Of a stretch of DNA of 64,000 nucleotides, positions 26,583-39,926 are shown piece after piece. A program made the position numbers and the translations under genes. The notes below the pieces were generated by a model. The model saw nothing but the letters and a program-made list of their open reading frames with translations, did not search any database and was not told the DNA's origin. Origin of the DNA: Brachybacterium sp. YJGR34 (GTDB lineage Bacteria; Actinomycetota; Actinomycetes; Actinomycetales; Dermabacteraceae); the NCBI RefSeq assembly GCF_003347015.1, contig NZ_PNFB01000014.1, positions 32,465 through 96,464 of the forward strand, read 5' to 3'. How positions within the stretch are numbered: position 1 is the first letter of the stretch; each line of letters starts with the position of its first letter.

Positions 26583-27631
26583 GAGAGGTTCCCGCACGGC
26601 GCAGCGACGCCGACTGCACCGTCCGCGAGGACGAGGGCGAGAGGCCTGCTCTGCACGGCACCGCCTGCGTGCTCATCGCCTCCACCCGCGCGGCCGACGG
26701 CACCTACGAGGACCGCACCGGCCCGCAGCTCGTGCAGTGGCTGAGCGGTCGCGGGCTGCGCGTCGCGCGGACCGTGGTGCCCGACGGGCCCGAGGTGGGA
26801 CAGGCGCTGCGCGCGGCCCTCGCGGACGGGGTCGACGTCCTGATCACCTCCGGCGGAACCGGCATCAGCCCCACCGACGTCACCCCCGAGCAGACCGCAC
26901 CGCTGCTGACCCGCGAGATGCCGGGCGTGCTCGAGGCGGTCCGGCGCCGCGGTGCTGCGGCGACGCCCACCGCGCTGCTCAGCCGCGGCGTCGCCGGGAT
27001 GGCGGGCCGGAGCTTCGTGGTGAACCTGCCGGGATCGCGCGGGGGAGTGCGCGACGGGATCGCCGTGCTCGACCCGATCCTCGATCACCTCCTCGCCCAG
27101 CGCACCGGCGGCGGCCACGGCGAACCCGCCCGGGAGGAGGACCGGCCCGGGGGCGGGGACGCGGCGCTCCCGCCGGCCGTGCCGGAGGCGTCGCGGGAGC
27201 CGGTCGCCGAGCGCGTGCGCTGGTCCGCGGTGAGCGAGGACGAGGTCTCCGCCGCGCGCGCCGCCGAGCTCGTCGCCGATCCCCGCTGCGGGGCCGTGGT
27301 CACCTTCGACGGCGTGGTCCGCGACCACGACGGGGGCCGCGGGGTGGAGCGCCTGGAGTACGTGGCGCACCCCGAGGCCGCGGCGATGATCGCCGCCGTC
27401 GCCCGCGAGGTCGCCGAGCGCCACCCGGATACGCTGCTGGCCGTCGCCCACCGCGTCGGACCGCTCGTCGTCGGCGACGGCGCCCTGGCGTGCGCCGTGG
27501 CGGCGCCGCACCGCAAGGAGGCCTTCGCCGCCTGCGACGACCTCGTGGACTCCGTCAAGCAGCGGGTGCCGATCTGGAAGCACCAGGTGTTCTCCGACGG
27601 CAGCACCGAATGGGTCGGCGCGCTGGGATAG
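26579..27631 (+). CDS. moaB-moaE: MoaB/Mog-MoaE fusion protein
   Basis: A 350-residue two-domain protein. Residues about 28-170 are a MoaB/Mog domain (CVLIASTRAADGTYEDRTGP, ITSGGTGISPTDVTPEQT, FVVNLPGSRGGVRDG) that adenylylates molybdopterin. A Gly/Glu/Pro-rich linker (about 171-212) follows. Residues about 213-350 are MoaE, the large subunit of molybdopterin synthase, with VVTFDGVVRDHD, RKEAF (Arg312) and the active-site lysines Lys327 and Lys334 in DSVKQRVPIWKHQ. MoaE should pair with MoaD (23219). The fusion couples two consecutive Moco steps. It is last in the moeA-moaC operon. Confidence 0.93.
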   Translation: MREVPARRSDADCTVREDEGERPALHGTACVLIASTRAADGTYEDRTGPQLVQWLSGRGLRVARTVVPDGPEVGQALRAALADGVDVLITSGGTGISPTDVTPEQTAPLLTREMPGVLEAVRRRGAAATPTALLSRGVAGMAGRSFVVNLPGSRGGVRDGIAVLDPILDHLLAQRTGGGHGEPAREEDRPGGGDAALPPAVPEASREPVAERVRWSAVSEDEVSAARAAELVADPRCGAVVTFDGVVRDHDGGRGVERLEYVAHPEAAAMIAAVAREVAERHPDTLLAVAHRVGPLVVGDGALACAVAAPHRKEAFAACDDLVDSVKQRVPIWKHQVFSDGSTEWVGALG

Positions 27632-27688
27632 CGCCGCCGGGCCGCCCGGTGCACGCCCCGGCGTCACCGTCCCGTCACCTGCGCTGGC

Positions 27689-27694
27689 TACGGT
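27689..27694 (+). promoter_or_regulatory. -10 box for leaderless metallophosphoesterase gene
   Basis: TACGGT, then 6 bp, then ATG 27701. No ribosome site is present. Confidence 0.5.
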
Positions 27695-27700
27695 GAGCTC

Positions 27701-28555
27701 ATGCGCATCCTCCACCTCAGCGACACCCATCTCTACGGCGATCCCGCCGCTCGCCACTACGACCGGATCGACACCGCCGCGGCCCTGCGGGGCCTGCTGG
27801 CGCGCTTCGACCGGATCGAGGGCCTCGACGCGATCGTCCACACGGGGGACGCCTCCGAGGACGGCACGCCCGGCAGCTACCGCCTGCTGCACGAGATCCT
27901 CGAGCCCTTCGCCGCCGCGCAGGGGGCGGCGCTCGCCGTGGTGATGGGCAATCACGACGTCTCGGCCGCCTACGGCGCGACGATCGCGCTCGGCGACCGG
28001 GGCACCGCGGTGCAGGACCGTGTGGTCCCCCTCGCCGGCGGCGGGCGCATCGTGGTGCTCGACTCGAGCGTCCCCGGGGCGGGCTACGGCCACCTCGAGC
28101 CCGAGCAGCTGCGCTGGCTCGCCGAGGTCCTCGCGCAGCCGGCCGCCGCCGGCACGGTGCTCGCGATCCACCACCCGCCGCTGGTGGGCGCCACGCCGCT
28201 GCTGCGCGGGCTGGATCTCGACGGGCTCGACGAGCTCGCCGCGGTGCTCGAGGGCTCCGACGTGCGGATCGTGCTCTCCGGCCACTACCACCACGCGATG
28301 ACGGGGGCGATCGCCGGGATCCCCGTCCACGTGGTCCCGGGCATCACGAACGTCGTCGATCCGGTCGCGGCCGGAGCGCGCGAGCGGTCCCTGGCGCTGT
28401 CCGGGGCGAGCCTGGTCGAGCTCGGCGAGAGCGCCCCACGGGTGGCGACCTCGGTGTTCCCCAGCGCGGGCGACACCCTGGACGCCCCCGGGACGCCCGT
28501 CTACGAGTTCGAGCCCGCGCAGGTCGCCGCGATCCTCGAGGCCGCCGGGCGCTGA
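27701..28555 (+). CDS. Metallophosphoesterase (cyclic-nucleotide phosphodiesterase CpdA-like)
   Basis: A 284-residue calcineurin-type phosphoesterase. All dimetal motifs are seen: HLSDTHLYG (Asp8, His10), HTGDASEDG, VMGNHDV, IHHPPL and LSGHYHHAM. The arrangement fits the class III cAMP phosphodiesterase group (CpdA, Rv0805), which hydrolyses 3',5'-cyclic or other phosphodiesters. A C-terminal extension with YEFEPAQVAAIL follows the core. No signal peptide. Leaderless start. Actual substrate not readable from sequence. Confidence 0.9.
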   Translation: MRILHLSDTHLYGDPAARHYDRIDTAAALRGLLARFDRIEGLDAIVHTGDASEDGTPGSYRLLHEILEPFAAAQGAALAVVMGNHDVSAAYGATIALGDRGTAVQDRVVPLAGGGRIVVLDSSVPGAGYGHLEPEQLRWLAEVLAQPAAAGTVLAIHHPPLVGATPLLRGLDLDGLDELAAVLEGSDVRIVLSGHYHHAMTGAIAGIPVHVVPGITNVVDPVAAGARERSLALSGASLVELGESAPRVATSVFPSAGDTLDAPGTPVYEFEPAQVAAILEAAGR

Positions 28556-28566
28556 GAGGGCCGGGG

Positions 28567-28593
28567 TTAGCACTCGCCTTGCATGAGTGCCAA
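28567..28593. promoter_or_regulatory. CIRCE operator (HrcA site) of groESL
   Basis: TTAGCACTC-N9-GAGTGCCAA, one base off the CIRCE consensus in the right arm (consensus GAGTGCTAA). It overlaps the -35/spacer of the groES promoter, as expected for HrcA repression released on heat shock. A lone GAGTGCC half-site follows near 28633. Confidence 0.93.
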
Positions 28594-28607
28594 TGCGGTT
28601 CTAGAGT
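28579..28607 (+). promoter_or_regulatory. SigA-type promoter of groES-groEL
   Basis: -35 TTGCAT (28579-28584), 17-bp spacer, -10 TAGAGT (28602-28607). The leader to ATG 28752 is about 138 nt. The -35 lies inside the CIRCE element. Confidence 0.75.
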
Positions 28608-28751
28608 GGTCGCGTTGGCAGTCGACGGCCGAGAGTGCCAGAAGCTGCCACAGCGGGAGACGCCCCGATCGGCACCGCGACGACGATCGGGACCGGATCC
28701 CCGTGCACCCAGAACTCACCAGAGTCATCTCTTCATGAAGGAGTGAGCCGC

Positions 28752-29048
28752 ATGTCGGTCTCCATCAAGCCCCTCGAGGACCGCGTCGTCGTCAAGCCGA
28801 TCGAGGCGGAGCAGACCACCGCCTCCGGCCTGGTCATCCCGGACTCCGCGAAGGAGAAGCCCCAGGAGGGCGAGGTCGTCGCCGTCGGCGCCGGTCGCTT
28901 CGACGACAAGGGCCAGCGCATCCCGCTGGACGTCGCGGTCGGCGACAAGGTCGTCTACTCGAAGTACGGCGGCACCGAGCTGAAGTACGGCAACGAGGAG
29001 TACCTCGTCCTCGGCTCGCGCGACATCCTCGCGATCATCGAGGCCTGA
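28752..29048 (+). CDS. groES: Co-chaperonin GroES
   Basis: A 98-residue heptameric lid for GroEL. Family features: [28 protein letters not shown] with the mobile loop at about 17-33, [11 protein letters not shown], and the C-terminal [20 protein letters not shown] 28752 follows GAAGGAGTGAGCCGC; the longer in-frame ORF runs into the promoter and is rejected. GroEL starts 3 bp downstream. Confidence 0.98.
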   Translation: MSVSIKPLEDRVVVKPIEAEQTTASGLVIPDSAKEKPQEGEVVAVGAGRFDDKGQRIPLDVAVGDKVVYSKYGGTELKYGNEEYLVLGSRDILAIIEA

Positions 29049-30638
<1,590 letters not shown>

Positions 30639-30684
30639 GCACGCGGACCGGCCCCCCGGGTCGGTCCGATGCCCATCCGTCGCG

Positions 30685-30722
30685 CGGGCGGGCGGTCCGG
30701 TACGCACCGGGCCGCCCGCCCG
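30685..30722 (+). terminator. Terminator after groEL
   Basis: A 17-bp stem CGGGCGGGCGGTCCGGT / ACCGGGCCGCCCGCCCG with one G.U pair and an ACGC loop, followed by TTCCTCGTTCC. It starts 47 bp after the groEL stop. Confidence 0.8.
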
Positions 30723-30840
30723 TTCCTCGTTCCGCGCGGTCTCCCCGAGACCGCGCGAGCCCCGCATCGGTGCTGGTCGGGCACCTCCCGAACGACCGGT
30801 CGGTGCGGCGATCCGAGCGCCGTCCGCCGCCCGCGCGCTC

Positions 30841-30846
30841 TAAGAT
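30841..30846 (+). promoter_or_regulatory. -10 candidate for gene at 30884
   Basis: TAAGAT, giving a leader of about 30 nt that contains GGAGGAG before the GTG start. A leadered promoter, unlike many others here. Confidence 0.4.
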
Positions 30847-30883
30847 GGTCCGCATCACAGCGTCGAGGGTCGGAGGAGTCGTG

Positions 30884-31585
30884 GTGATCAGCATGTCCGA
30901 TGCCGCCGGTCCCGAGACCGGGGACGACCGGCCCACGCGGACCTTCGGGCCGCCCGCCGCGGTGGTCGTGGGCACCCTGGTGACCGGCTTCGTCTTCCTG
31001 GTGGTGCTCGAGTTCCTCGTCATCATCAGCTTCGTCGGCCAGAAGCTGTGGCGCGACCCGGCGATGCTGCACGATCTGCTGTTCACCCTGCCGCTGCTGC
31101 TGTGGGTGCTGGTCGCGACCGGTGTGACCGTGGTGTCGCTGCGGGTCCTGACCGCCTGGCTGCAGATCGACGGGAGCGGCTTCGAGCTGCGCAGCCTGTT
31201 CCGGCGCACCCGGCGATGCAGCTGGGACGAGGTGGGGGAGGTGATCGCGGTGCGGGACATCGATCGCGGGGCGTCCCCCGCGGAGATGGTCGACGCCGCC
31301 GAGACGGCCTACGACGGCGTGTACGTCCTGGACCCCTCCGGGCGCCGGATCATCGCGGTCTCGAGCCGCTTCTTCGGTCGCCGGGCCCAGCAGATGATGC
31401 TCCGGCGCGCCCAGGACGCCGGGGTGAGCATCTCCCACATCGACGCGATCACCCCTGCCGAGCTCCGCGCCCAGGTGCCCCAGTCGATGTCCTTCGTGGA
31501 CCGCCACCCGCACCTGCTGCTGCTGATGCTGCTCGCGTTCTACGTGGGCCACAACGTGCTGACCTTCGTCGTGTGGGGGCTGTGA
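30884..31585 (+). CDS. PH-domain-like membrane protein
   Basis: A 233-residue protein with two N-terminal helices (about residues 25-48 and 62-85), then a PH-like strand series: LQIDGSGFELRSLFRRTRRCSWDEVGEVIAV with a helix-ending HIDAITPAELRAQVP. A C-terminal hydrophobic segment (about 212-231) closes the chain. I see no enzymatic motif. GTG 30884 is chosen because GGAGGAG sits 5 nt upstream; GTG 30881 and ATG 30893 are alternatives. It overlaps the pseudouridine synthase start by GTGA. Confidence 0.65.
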   Translation: MISMSDAAGPETGDDRPTRTFGPPAAVVVGTLVTGFVFLVVLEFLVIISFVGQKLWRDPAMLHDLLFTLPLLLWVLVATGVTVVSLRVLTAWLQIDGSGFELRSLFRRTRRCSWDEVGEVIAVRDIDRGASPAEMVDAAETAYDGVYVLDPSGRRIIAVSSRFFGRRAQQMMLRRAQDAGVSISHIDAITPAELRAQVPQSMSFVDRHPHLLLLMLLAFYVGHNVLTFVVWGL

Positions 31586-32562
31586 GCCGCCCTCCCGGTC
31601 GCGCCGCCCGCCGTCGTGCCCGGCGCCGACCGCCGCCGCTGGCGCAGCGGGGCGGGCTCGACGCCGTGCGCTGGCAGGTCCCCCGTGGCGCCCCCGAGGG
31701 GGTCGGCGCGCTCGCGGCGCTCTGCTCCCGCTTCCCGGCCCTGGCCGATCCGGCGGCGACGCCTCCGGCGGAGCGCTTCGCCGGCGGAGAGATCGTGGAC
31801 GCCGACGGGCGCCCCTGGGGCGCGGAGGACGAGGTGCGACCCGGCGACGAGCTGTGGTTCCACCGCGAGCTCGCCCCGGAGGAGGTCCCCGATCTCCCGC
31901 TGCCGATCCTCCACCGCGACGAGCACCTCCTGGTGCTCGACAAGCCGCACGACATGGCCACGATGCCGCGCGGCGCCCACGTGCTCGGCAGCGCCCTGGT
32001 CCGGCTGCGCCGCGCCACCGGGATCGAGACGCTGGTGCCCCTGCACCGCCTGGACCGGCGGACCGCCGGGGTGCTCGCCTTCGGGCTGCGCCCCGAGGAG
32101 CGCTCCGCCTACCAGCAGCTGTTCGCCCGCGGCGAGGTCGACAAGGAGTACGAGGCCCGCGTCGCCCCCGCCCCGGGGTCGACCCTGCCCGCGGCGCCGG
32201 GGGAGCGCGCCCTGCTCGAGGACCGCCTCCAGGCGCGGCACGGCGAGCTGAGGACGCAGGTGCTCCCGGGAGCGCCGAACGCGCGGACCGAGCTCGAGGT
32301 GATCGGGGCGCCGGGCGACGGCACGCTGCGACTGCGCCTGCGGCCGCGCACCGGGCGCACCCACCAGCTGCGCGCCCAGCTCTCCGCCCGCGGCGCACCG
32401 ATCCTCGGGGAGGACCTCTACCCCGAACCGGTCGCCACCCCGGCCCTGCCGCTGCAGCTGTTGGCGCGCCGCCTCGCCTTCGTCGATCCCGTCACCGGGA
32501 CGCCCCGGGAGCTCGTCAGCACCCGGGAGCTCGCAGACGGGGTGCGTACGCTGGGGACGTGA
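31582..32562 (+). CDS. RluA-family pseudouridine synthase
   Basis: A 326-residue RNA-modifying enzyme that isomerises uridine to pseudouridine. Residues about 35-100 look S4-like. The catalytic core has ILHRDEHLLVLDKPHDM, the signature HRLDRRTAGV with catalytic Asp158, and TGRTHQLRAQLS near the C-terminus. Which RNA it modifies (rRNA or tRNA) cannot be read from sequence. GTGA overlaps on both sides link it to the flanking PH-like membrane-protein genes. Confidence 0.92.
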   Translation: MSRPPGRAARRRARRRPPPLAQRGGLDAVRWQVPRGAPEGVGALAALCSRFPALADPAATPPAERFAGGEIVDADGRPWGAEDEVRPGDELWFHRELAPEEVPDLPLPILHRDEHLLVLDKPHDMATMPRGAHVLGSALVRLRRATGIETLVPLHRLDRRTAGVLAFGLRPEERSAYQQLFARGEVDKEYEARVAPAPGSTLPAAPGERALLEDRLQARHGELRTQVLPGAPNARTELEVIGAPGDGTLRLRLRPRTGRTHQLRAQLSARGAPILGEDLYPEPVATPALPLQLLARRLAFVDPVTGTPRELVSTRELADGVRTLGT

Positions 32563-33358
32563 GCGCCACCCCTCCCGCGGACCCGGACGCCGCGGGCCCG
32601 GAGTCCGCGGCGCCCGCGCCCCGGCGCACGCGCTCGGGGGCGGTGATCGTGGGGCCCACGGTCCGTGCCCGCTACGTCCCGGGCGCCCTCATCGGGCTGC
32701 CCCTGGTCGCGGCGATCCTCTCGCCCTTCGCGGCCACCGCCGTGCAGCAGTGGCGCCGCGCCCGGCTGGCCGGCGGGAGCGACGGGCTGCTCGAGCAGGT
32801 CCTCGCCCCGGCGGCGGTGCAGCTGCTCGTGGGAGCGCTGCTGCTGTGGGCGGTGTTCGCCCTGTGGGCGCTGGTGCCGATGCTCATGACCCATCGCGCG
32901 GTGCTCCTGGATGTGGAGCGCGGGACGCTCGAGCTGCGCCGAGGGCCGCGCCGCGCCGCACGGGCACGCCTCGAGGACGTCGAGTACGCGGTGGGGGAGG
33001 CCGTGCGCGGGAGCATGGCCCTGATCGGTCTGCGCGGCGTGGACGGCGGTGAGCCGCGGCAGTGGGTGCTGCCCGAGATCGGCTGGGACGAGGCCTCCTT
33101 CGACGGGCTGCGTGCGCTGCAGTCCGCGGCCGGACTGCGCCCGGCGCCCCCGCGCACGGTGCTGGTGCGCGAGGAGCGTCGCGCCCGCCGCGAGCGTGCC
33201 CATCGCGAGCTCGCCGCGCGCGTGGGCATGCCCTGGCGCGCGGAGTACGCACAGGACGAGGCCGCCTTCCAGGCCGAGTTCGACCGTGTGCGGCGCGTCC
33301 TCGGCGGCCGCGAACCGGCGCGGGACGGGGATCCGGCGCCGCGCGGCGGCGCGAGCGC

Positions 33359-33362
<4 letters not shown>
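32559..33362 (+). CDS. Hypothetical PH-like membrane protein
   Basis: A 267-residue protein. Pro/Ala-rich N-terminal about 25 residues, helices at about 44-65 and 85-112, then a PH-like strand region (VLLDVERGTLELRRGPRRAARARLEDVEYAVGE) and a long Arg/Glu-rich helical tail. No recognised catalytic motif. GTG start overlaps the synthase stop. Its TAG stop overlaps the stop of the convergent phosphate-transporter gene through the palindrome CTAG. Confidence 0.6.
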
Positions 33363-36780
<3,418 letters not shown>

Positions 36781-36817
36781 GGCGGACCGGGACGGCTCTC
36801 GCCCTGGGCCCGATGGG

Positions 36818-36836
36818 CTGAGCTCCTGCCGTTCAG
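36818..36836. repeat. Dispersed 3'-end element, copy 3 (after VOC gene)
   Basis: On the minus strand the VOC-gene stop reads directly into TGAACGGCAGGAGCTCAG, sharing AACGGCAGGAG-TCAG with copies at 23516 and 55522. GGCTGA/TCAGCC ends could pair. Confidence 0.55.
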
Positions 36837-37270
36837 CCGTCCGCGCCCGTTGCCGCCGGGTCGGGACGATCCGCGCCGTGCTCGTAGCCGATCAGCCAGA
36901 GCACGCCGTAGCGGTCGCGCACCTGCCCGTCGGAGGCGCCCCAGGGGCGTCGCTGCAGCGGGTCCACCACCTCGCCGCCCTCGGCCAGCGCGACGAACCA
37001 GGTGCGCAGGGTGGTGGGCTCGGCCCGGCCCAGCAGGGCGACCATGAGGCCGCGGGCGGTGAAGGGGTCCTGGCCCGCCGCGGCGTCGGCGACGTACAGG
37101 TCCACCGCCCCGGTGAGCTCCCCGTGGGCGATCGCCCCGGACGGGCCGTCGGTGCGCTCGAACTGGGCGTAGGTGTGCTTCGTCACGGTGCCGCCGAACA
37201 CCCCGCGATAGAACTCGAGCGCCTCGGCGGCGGTGCCGGGCAAGTGCAGGTACAGAGCGGGTGCGCTCAT
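36833..37270 (-). CDS. VOC-family protein (glyoxalase/PhnB-like)
   Basis: A 145-residue vicinal-oxygen-chelate fold protein of the PhnB-like group. Opening pattern LYLHLPGTAAEALEFYRGVFGG, then DGPSGAIAHGEL and the family ending RYGVLWLIGYE. The metal-ligand pattern of true glyoxalase I is incomplete, so it may be a resistance or unknown-function VOC protein. ATG 37270 follows GAGGAGAG. The gene is convergent with guaB, 52 bp away. Confidence 0.8.
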   Translation of the reverse strand: MSAPALYLHLPGTAAEALEFYRGVFGGTVTKHTYAQFERTDGPSGAIAHGELTGAVDLYVADAAAGQDPFTARGLMVALLGRAEPTTLRTWFVALAEGGEVVDPLQRRPWGASDGQVRDRYGVLWLIGYEHGADRPDPAATGADG

Positions 37271-37396
37271 CGGGCTCTCCTCGCGGACGGGGCCGGTCGC
37301 CCCGGGGGCGGGGCACGGCGTGCCCCGATCCTTCCTCCCCGGCGCGCTCCCGTCCACACCGTCCCGGCCGGTGCGCGGGACGCGGGTGCGCGCACC

Positions 37397-37402
37397 TAAG
37401 CT
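37397..37402 (+). promoter_or_regulatory. -10 box for leaderless exonuclease gene
   Basis: TAAGCT, then 6 bp, then ATG 37409. Confidence 0.5.
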
Positions 37403-37408
37403 GAGTCC

Positions 37409-38125
37409 ATGAGCACGAGCACCACCACCTGGATCGACAGCCCCCTCCTCGGCTTCGACACCGAGACCACCGGGACGAACGTGGCGCGCGACCGGATCGT
37501 CACCGTCGCGCTCGTGCACTCGGTGGGACCCGGCCGCGCGCACGAGACGGTCGCGACCTGGCTGATCGATCCCGAGACGGACATCCCGGAGCCCGCCCAG
37601 CGGGTCCACGGGATCAGCACGGAGCACGCGCGCGCCCACGGCATGCGCGCCGCGGACGCGCTCGACGAGGTCGCCGGGCTGATCGTGGACGCCCTGAGGA
37701 AGGACATCCCGCTGGTGGCCTTCAACATCGGCTTCGACCTCGCGATCCTCGAGAACGAGCTGACCCGGCTGGGCCTGCCCACCCTCGCCCAGCGGCTCGG
37801 GCACGACATCGCCCCGGTGATCGACGCCCTGGTCGTGGACCGCGGGGTGGACCGCTTCCGCAAGGGCAAGCGCACCCTCACCGACGTGCTCGCCCACTAC
37901 GGCATCGAGCAGGACGGCCGCCTCCACACCGCTGACGTCGACGTCTCCGCGACCCTCGACGTGCTGCGCGCTCTCGCCGCCGCGCACCCGAAGGTCGCCG
38001 CCTCCTCCCTCCCGGATCTGCACCGCGAGCAGGTGGGATGGCACCGACGCTGGGCCGAGGGGATGAACCAGTGGCTGGAGCGGAAGGGCCGCACCCCGGA
38101 CGTCACGGTCGACTGGCCGCTCTGA
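37409..38125 (+). CDS. DEDDh 3'-5' exonuclease (DnaQ-like)
   Basis: A 238-residue exonuclease of the DnaQ/RNase T group. The DEDDh acid set is visible: Asp17/Glu19 in FDTETTG, Asp in FNIGFDLAIL, and His/Asp in HTADVDVSAT. The family is used in proofreading, RNA trimming or repair. C-terminal about 40 residues include W-rich segments (GWHRRWAEGMNQWL). It is not fused to a polymerase or BRCT domain. Leaderless start. Confidence 0.92.
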   Translation: MSTSTTTWIDSPLLGFDTETTGTNVARDRIVTVALVHSVGPGRAHETVATWLIDPETDIPEPAQRVHGISTEHARAHGMRAADALDEVAGLIVDALRKDIPLVAFNIGFDLAILENELTRLGLPTLAQRLGHDIAPVIDALVVDRGVDRFRKGKRTLTDVLAHYGIEQDGRLHTADVDVSATLDVLRALAAAHPKVAASSLPDLHREQVGWHRRWAEGMNQWLERKGRTPDVTVDWPL

Positions 38126-38155
38126 GGCGGGGTGTCGCCGCCCGGGGCACCGGCC

Positions 38156-38161
38156 TAGGGT
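38156..38161 (+). promoter_or_regulatory. -10 box for gene at 38168
   Basis: TAGGGT, then GAGGAG (6 bp), then ATG 38168. The purine run looks like a Shine-Dalgarno but directly abuts the ATG, so leaderless initiation is preferred. Confidence 0.4.
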
Positions 38162-38167
38162 GAGGAG

Positions 38168-39193
38168 ATGACCACGGGGGAGAGTGGACCGGCGCCGACG
38201 TCGCAGGACGGGACGGGCGGGGCTCCACCGCGTGCCCTGCGCCTCTCCACCGCGGCCGCCGCCGGTCTGCTCGCGCTGATCCACGTCCTCGACCTCGTCC
38301 AGAGCCTGGTGGGCCTCGACCTCACCGCCTACGACCTCACGCGCATCGTCAGCGGGGCGAGCAGGTCCGGCTCGCCGCTCGCCGCGGGCCTCCCGCTGAA
38401 CGCCGCGCAGACCCTCGCGCTCGCGGTGCTCTCCGCCGTGGCGCTGATCGGGGGTTCCCTGACCGCAGCGCGCGGTGGTGCGCTCTGCCGGATCGGGGGC
38501 GCTCTGGCGGTGACGACCGTCGTCCTGCCCCTCACCCTGCCGGTCATGGTGCTGCCGGGAGGCGTCCTGCTGGGCGGTGGGGAGGCGAGCGCCGGACGAT
38601 ACGGTGCCACCGTCCTCCTGGCCCGGTCAGTCTCAGCGGCCGCCCTGGTCACGGGGCTGCTCGCGGCGGCCCTGCTGCTGGCGGCGCCGAGGGAGGACCG
38701 GAGCCGGCCCCGCCGGGCGGTGCCGGCAGCCGCCCTGCTCGCCGGCGGGGCGTTCCTCGTGGAGGAGCTCGCGGCACTGGTGCACCTCGTCCTCGGCGAC
38801 CCCACGTGGTGGGCGCCCGCATGGCTGGGCTCCTTCCTGTGGGTCGCGCCCGTCGCATTCGCGGCCGCGGCCGGGCTGACCCTCGCGCTCGTGCTGGGCG
38901 CGATGGGCGCGGGAGGGATGATCGCCTCCTCGCAGCCGCTGGTCCGGGTAGGCGGGGTGCTGCTGATGCTCGCCGTGCTGCTGCGGGTGCTCACGCAGGT
39001 GGTCAGCTGGGGGATGATCGTGTGGATCCAGCGCCGGATGCAGGTGGACTTCGACCTCCGAGCGGTGATCGTGCTGGACACCGTGCCCGGCTATCTGGTG
39101 CCCGCGCTCGCGGGCCTGGGCCTGATTCTGGGAGCGATCGGGGTGGTGGTGGCACTGGCCCGGAGCTCGGTCGCGCCCTCGGCCCGCCCCTGA
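38168..39193 (+). CDS. Hypothetical polytopic membrane protein
   Basis: A 341-residue protein with about eight predicted helices, spaced through residues 30-60, 80-105, 110-135, 150-180, 190-215, 225-250, 265-290 and 305-335. Small extracytoplasmic loops, no recognised family signature, no signal peptide. Followed by a convergent membrane-protein gene 22 bp away. Confidence 0.65.
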   Translation: MTTGESGPAPTSQDGTGGAPPRALRLSTAAAAGLLALIHVLDLVQSLVGLDLTAYDLTRIVSGASRSGSPLAAGLPLNAAQTLALAVLSAVALIGGSLTAARGGALCRIGGALAVTTVVLPLTLPVMVLPGGVLLGGGEASAGRYGATVLLARSVSAAALVTGLLAAALLLAAPREDRSRPRRAVPAAALLAGGAFLVEELAALVHLVLGDPTWWAPAWLGSFLWVAPVAFAAAAGLTLALVLGAMGAGGMIASSQPLVRVGGVLLMLAVLLRVLTQVVSWGMIVWIQRRMQVDFDLRAVIVLDTVPGYLVPALAGLGLILGAIGVVVALARSSVAPSARP

Positions 39194-39215
39194 TCTCCGC
39201 GCGGGCGCCCTGACC

Positions 39216-39875
39216 TCAGGTGGGGACCTCCCGCGGGCCCTGCCCGGACTCCCGCCACCGCGCGGTGATCCGCGCCCGGGCGGTGTGGGCGGCCGCAGCG
39301 ACCCCGCCGCCGATCAGCAGCAGCGGCCAGCCCGGCTCGAGGCCGGTGCGGCGGCCGTCGGCCAGGGACCAGAGGCCGAGCGCGCCCACCAACGCCAGCG
39401 ACACCCCCACGCCGAGCAGCCAGACGCCGTGCACCTCGTGCGCATCCGCCAGAGTCCAGGGCACGGGACGCCGATCGGCCTCGGGATCGGCCCGGCACCG
39501 GGCGGCATGCGATGCGGCGAGGCGATGCAGCTGCAGGAGCCGGACGGCGGAGAACCCGCCGAGGGCGAGGGCCGCGGCGAGGAACAGGAGGCCGAGCGAC
39601 GGCGGCGGCCCCTCGTCCGCGAGCTGCGGGACCACCCGGAGCAGCTCCGCCGTGGTCAGCACGAGGCCCGCCCCGGCGGCCAGGAGCGGCCACCGGCGCG
39701 GCGGCAGCGGCAGCGGGGGAGCGGCGACGTCGTCCGCGTGGTGCGGTGCGAACGGCATCCCGGCGGCGTCGAGCCGGGGGAGGCGCCCGCTCCACGGCGC
39801 CGCGGGCGGATCGGCCCGCGGCTCCCCGGGCGTCGCGGGGCCGCGCGGGGCGCCGCGGTCAGGATCTGACGGCAT
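39216..39875 (-). CDS. Hypothetical four-helix membrane protein
   Basis: A 219-residue protein with a Pro/Ala-rich N-terminus (about 1-60) and four predicted helices at about 64-84, 92-112, 150-168 and 175-195. I recognise no family. Start ATG 39875 has TACCGT 6 bp upstream (leaderless). Divergent from guaB3. Confidence 0.6.
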   Translation of the reverse strand: MPSDPDRGAPRGPATPGEPRADPPAAPWSGRLPRLDAAGMPFAPHHADDVAAPPLPLPPRRWPLLAAGAGLVLTTAELLRVVPQLADEGPPPSLGLLFLAAALALGGFSAVRLLQLHRLAASHAARCRADPEADRRPVPWTLADAHEVHGVWLLGVGVSLALVGALGLWSLADGRRTGLEPGWPLLLIGGGVAAAAHTARARITARWRESGQGPREVPT

Positions 39876-39881
39876 CGCCCC

Positions 39882-39887
39882 ACGGTA
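39882..39887 (-). promoter_or_regulatory. -10 box for leaderless gene at 39875
   Basis: Minus-strand TACCGT, 6 bp before ATG 39875. Confidence 0.5.
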
Positions 39888-39914
39888 GTGGGGCTCGGCA
39901 CGCCGCGCCGACGG

Positions 39915-39920
39915 TAGACT
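39915..39920 (+). promoter_or_regulatory. -10 box for leaderless guaB3
   Basis: TAGACT, then 6 bp, then GTG 39927 (ATG 39930 next). Back to back with the divergent leaderless promoter at 39882, only 27 bp apart. Confidence 0.5.
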
Positions 39921-39926
39921 CCCCGT

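Noticed and set aside
28635..28751. 39-residue N-terminal extension of GroES
   Set aside because: It lies in the promoter/leader downstream of CIRCE, and GAAGGAG directs the internal ATG.
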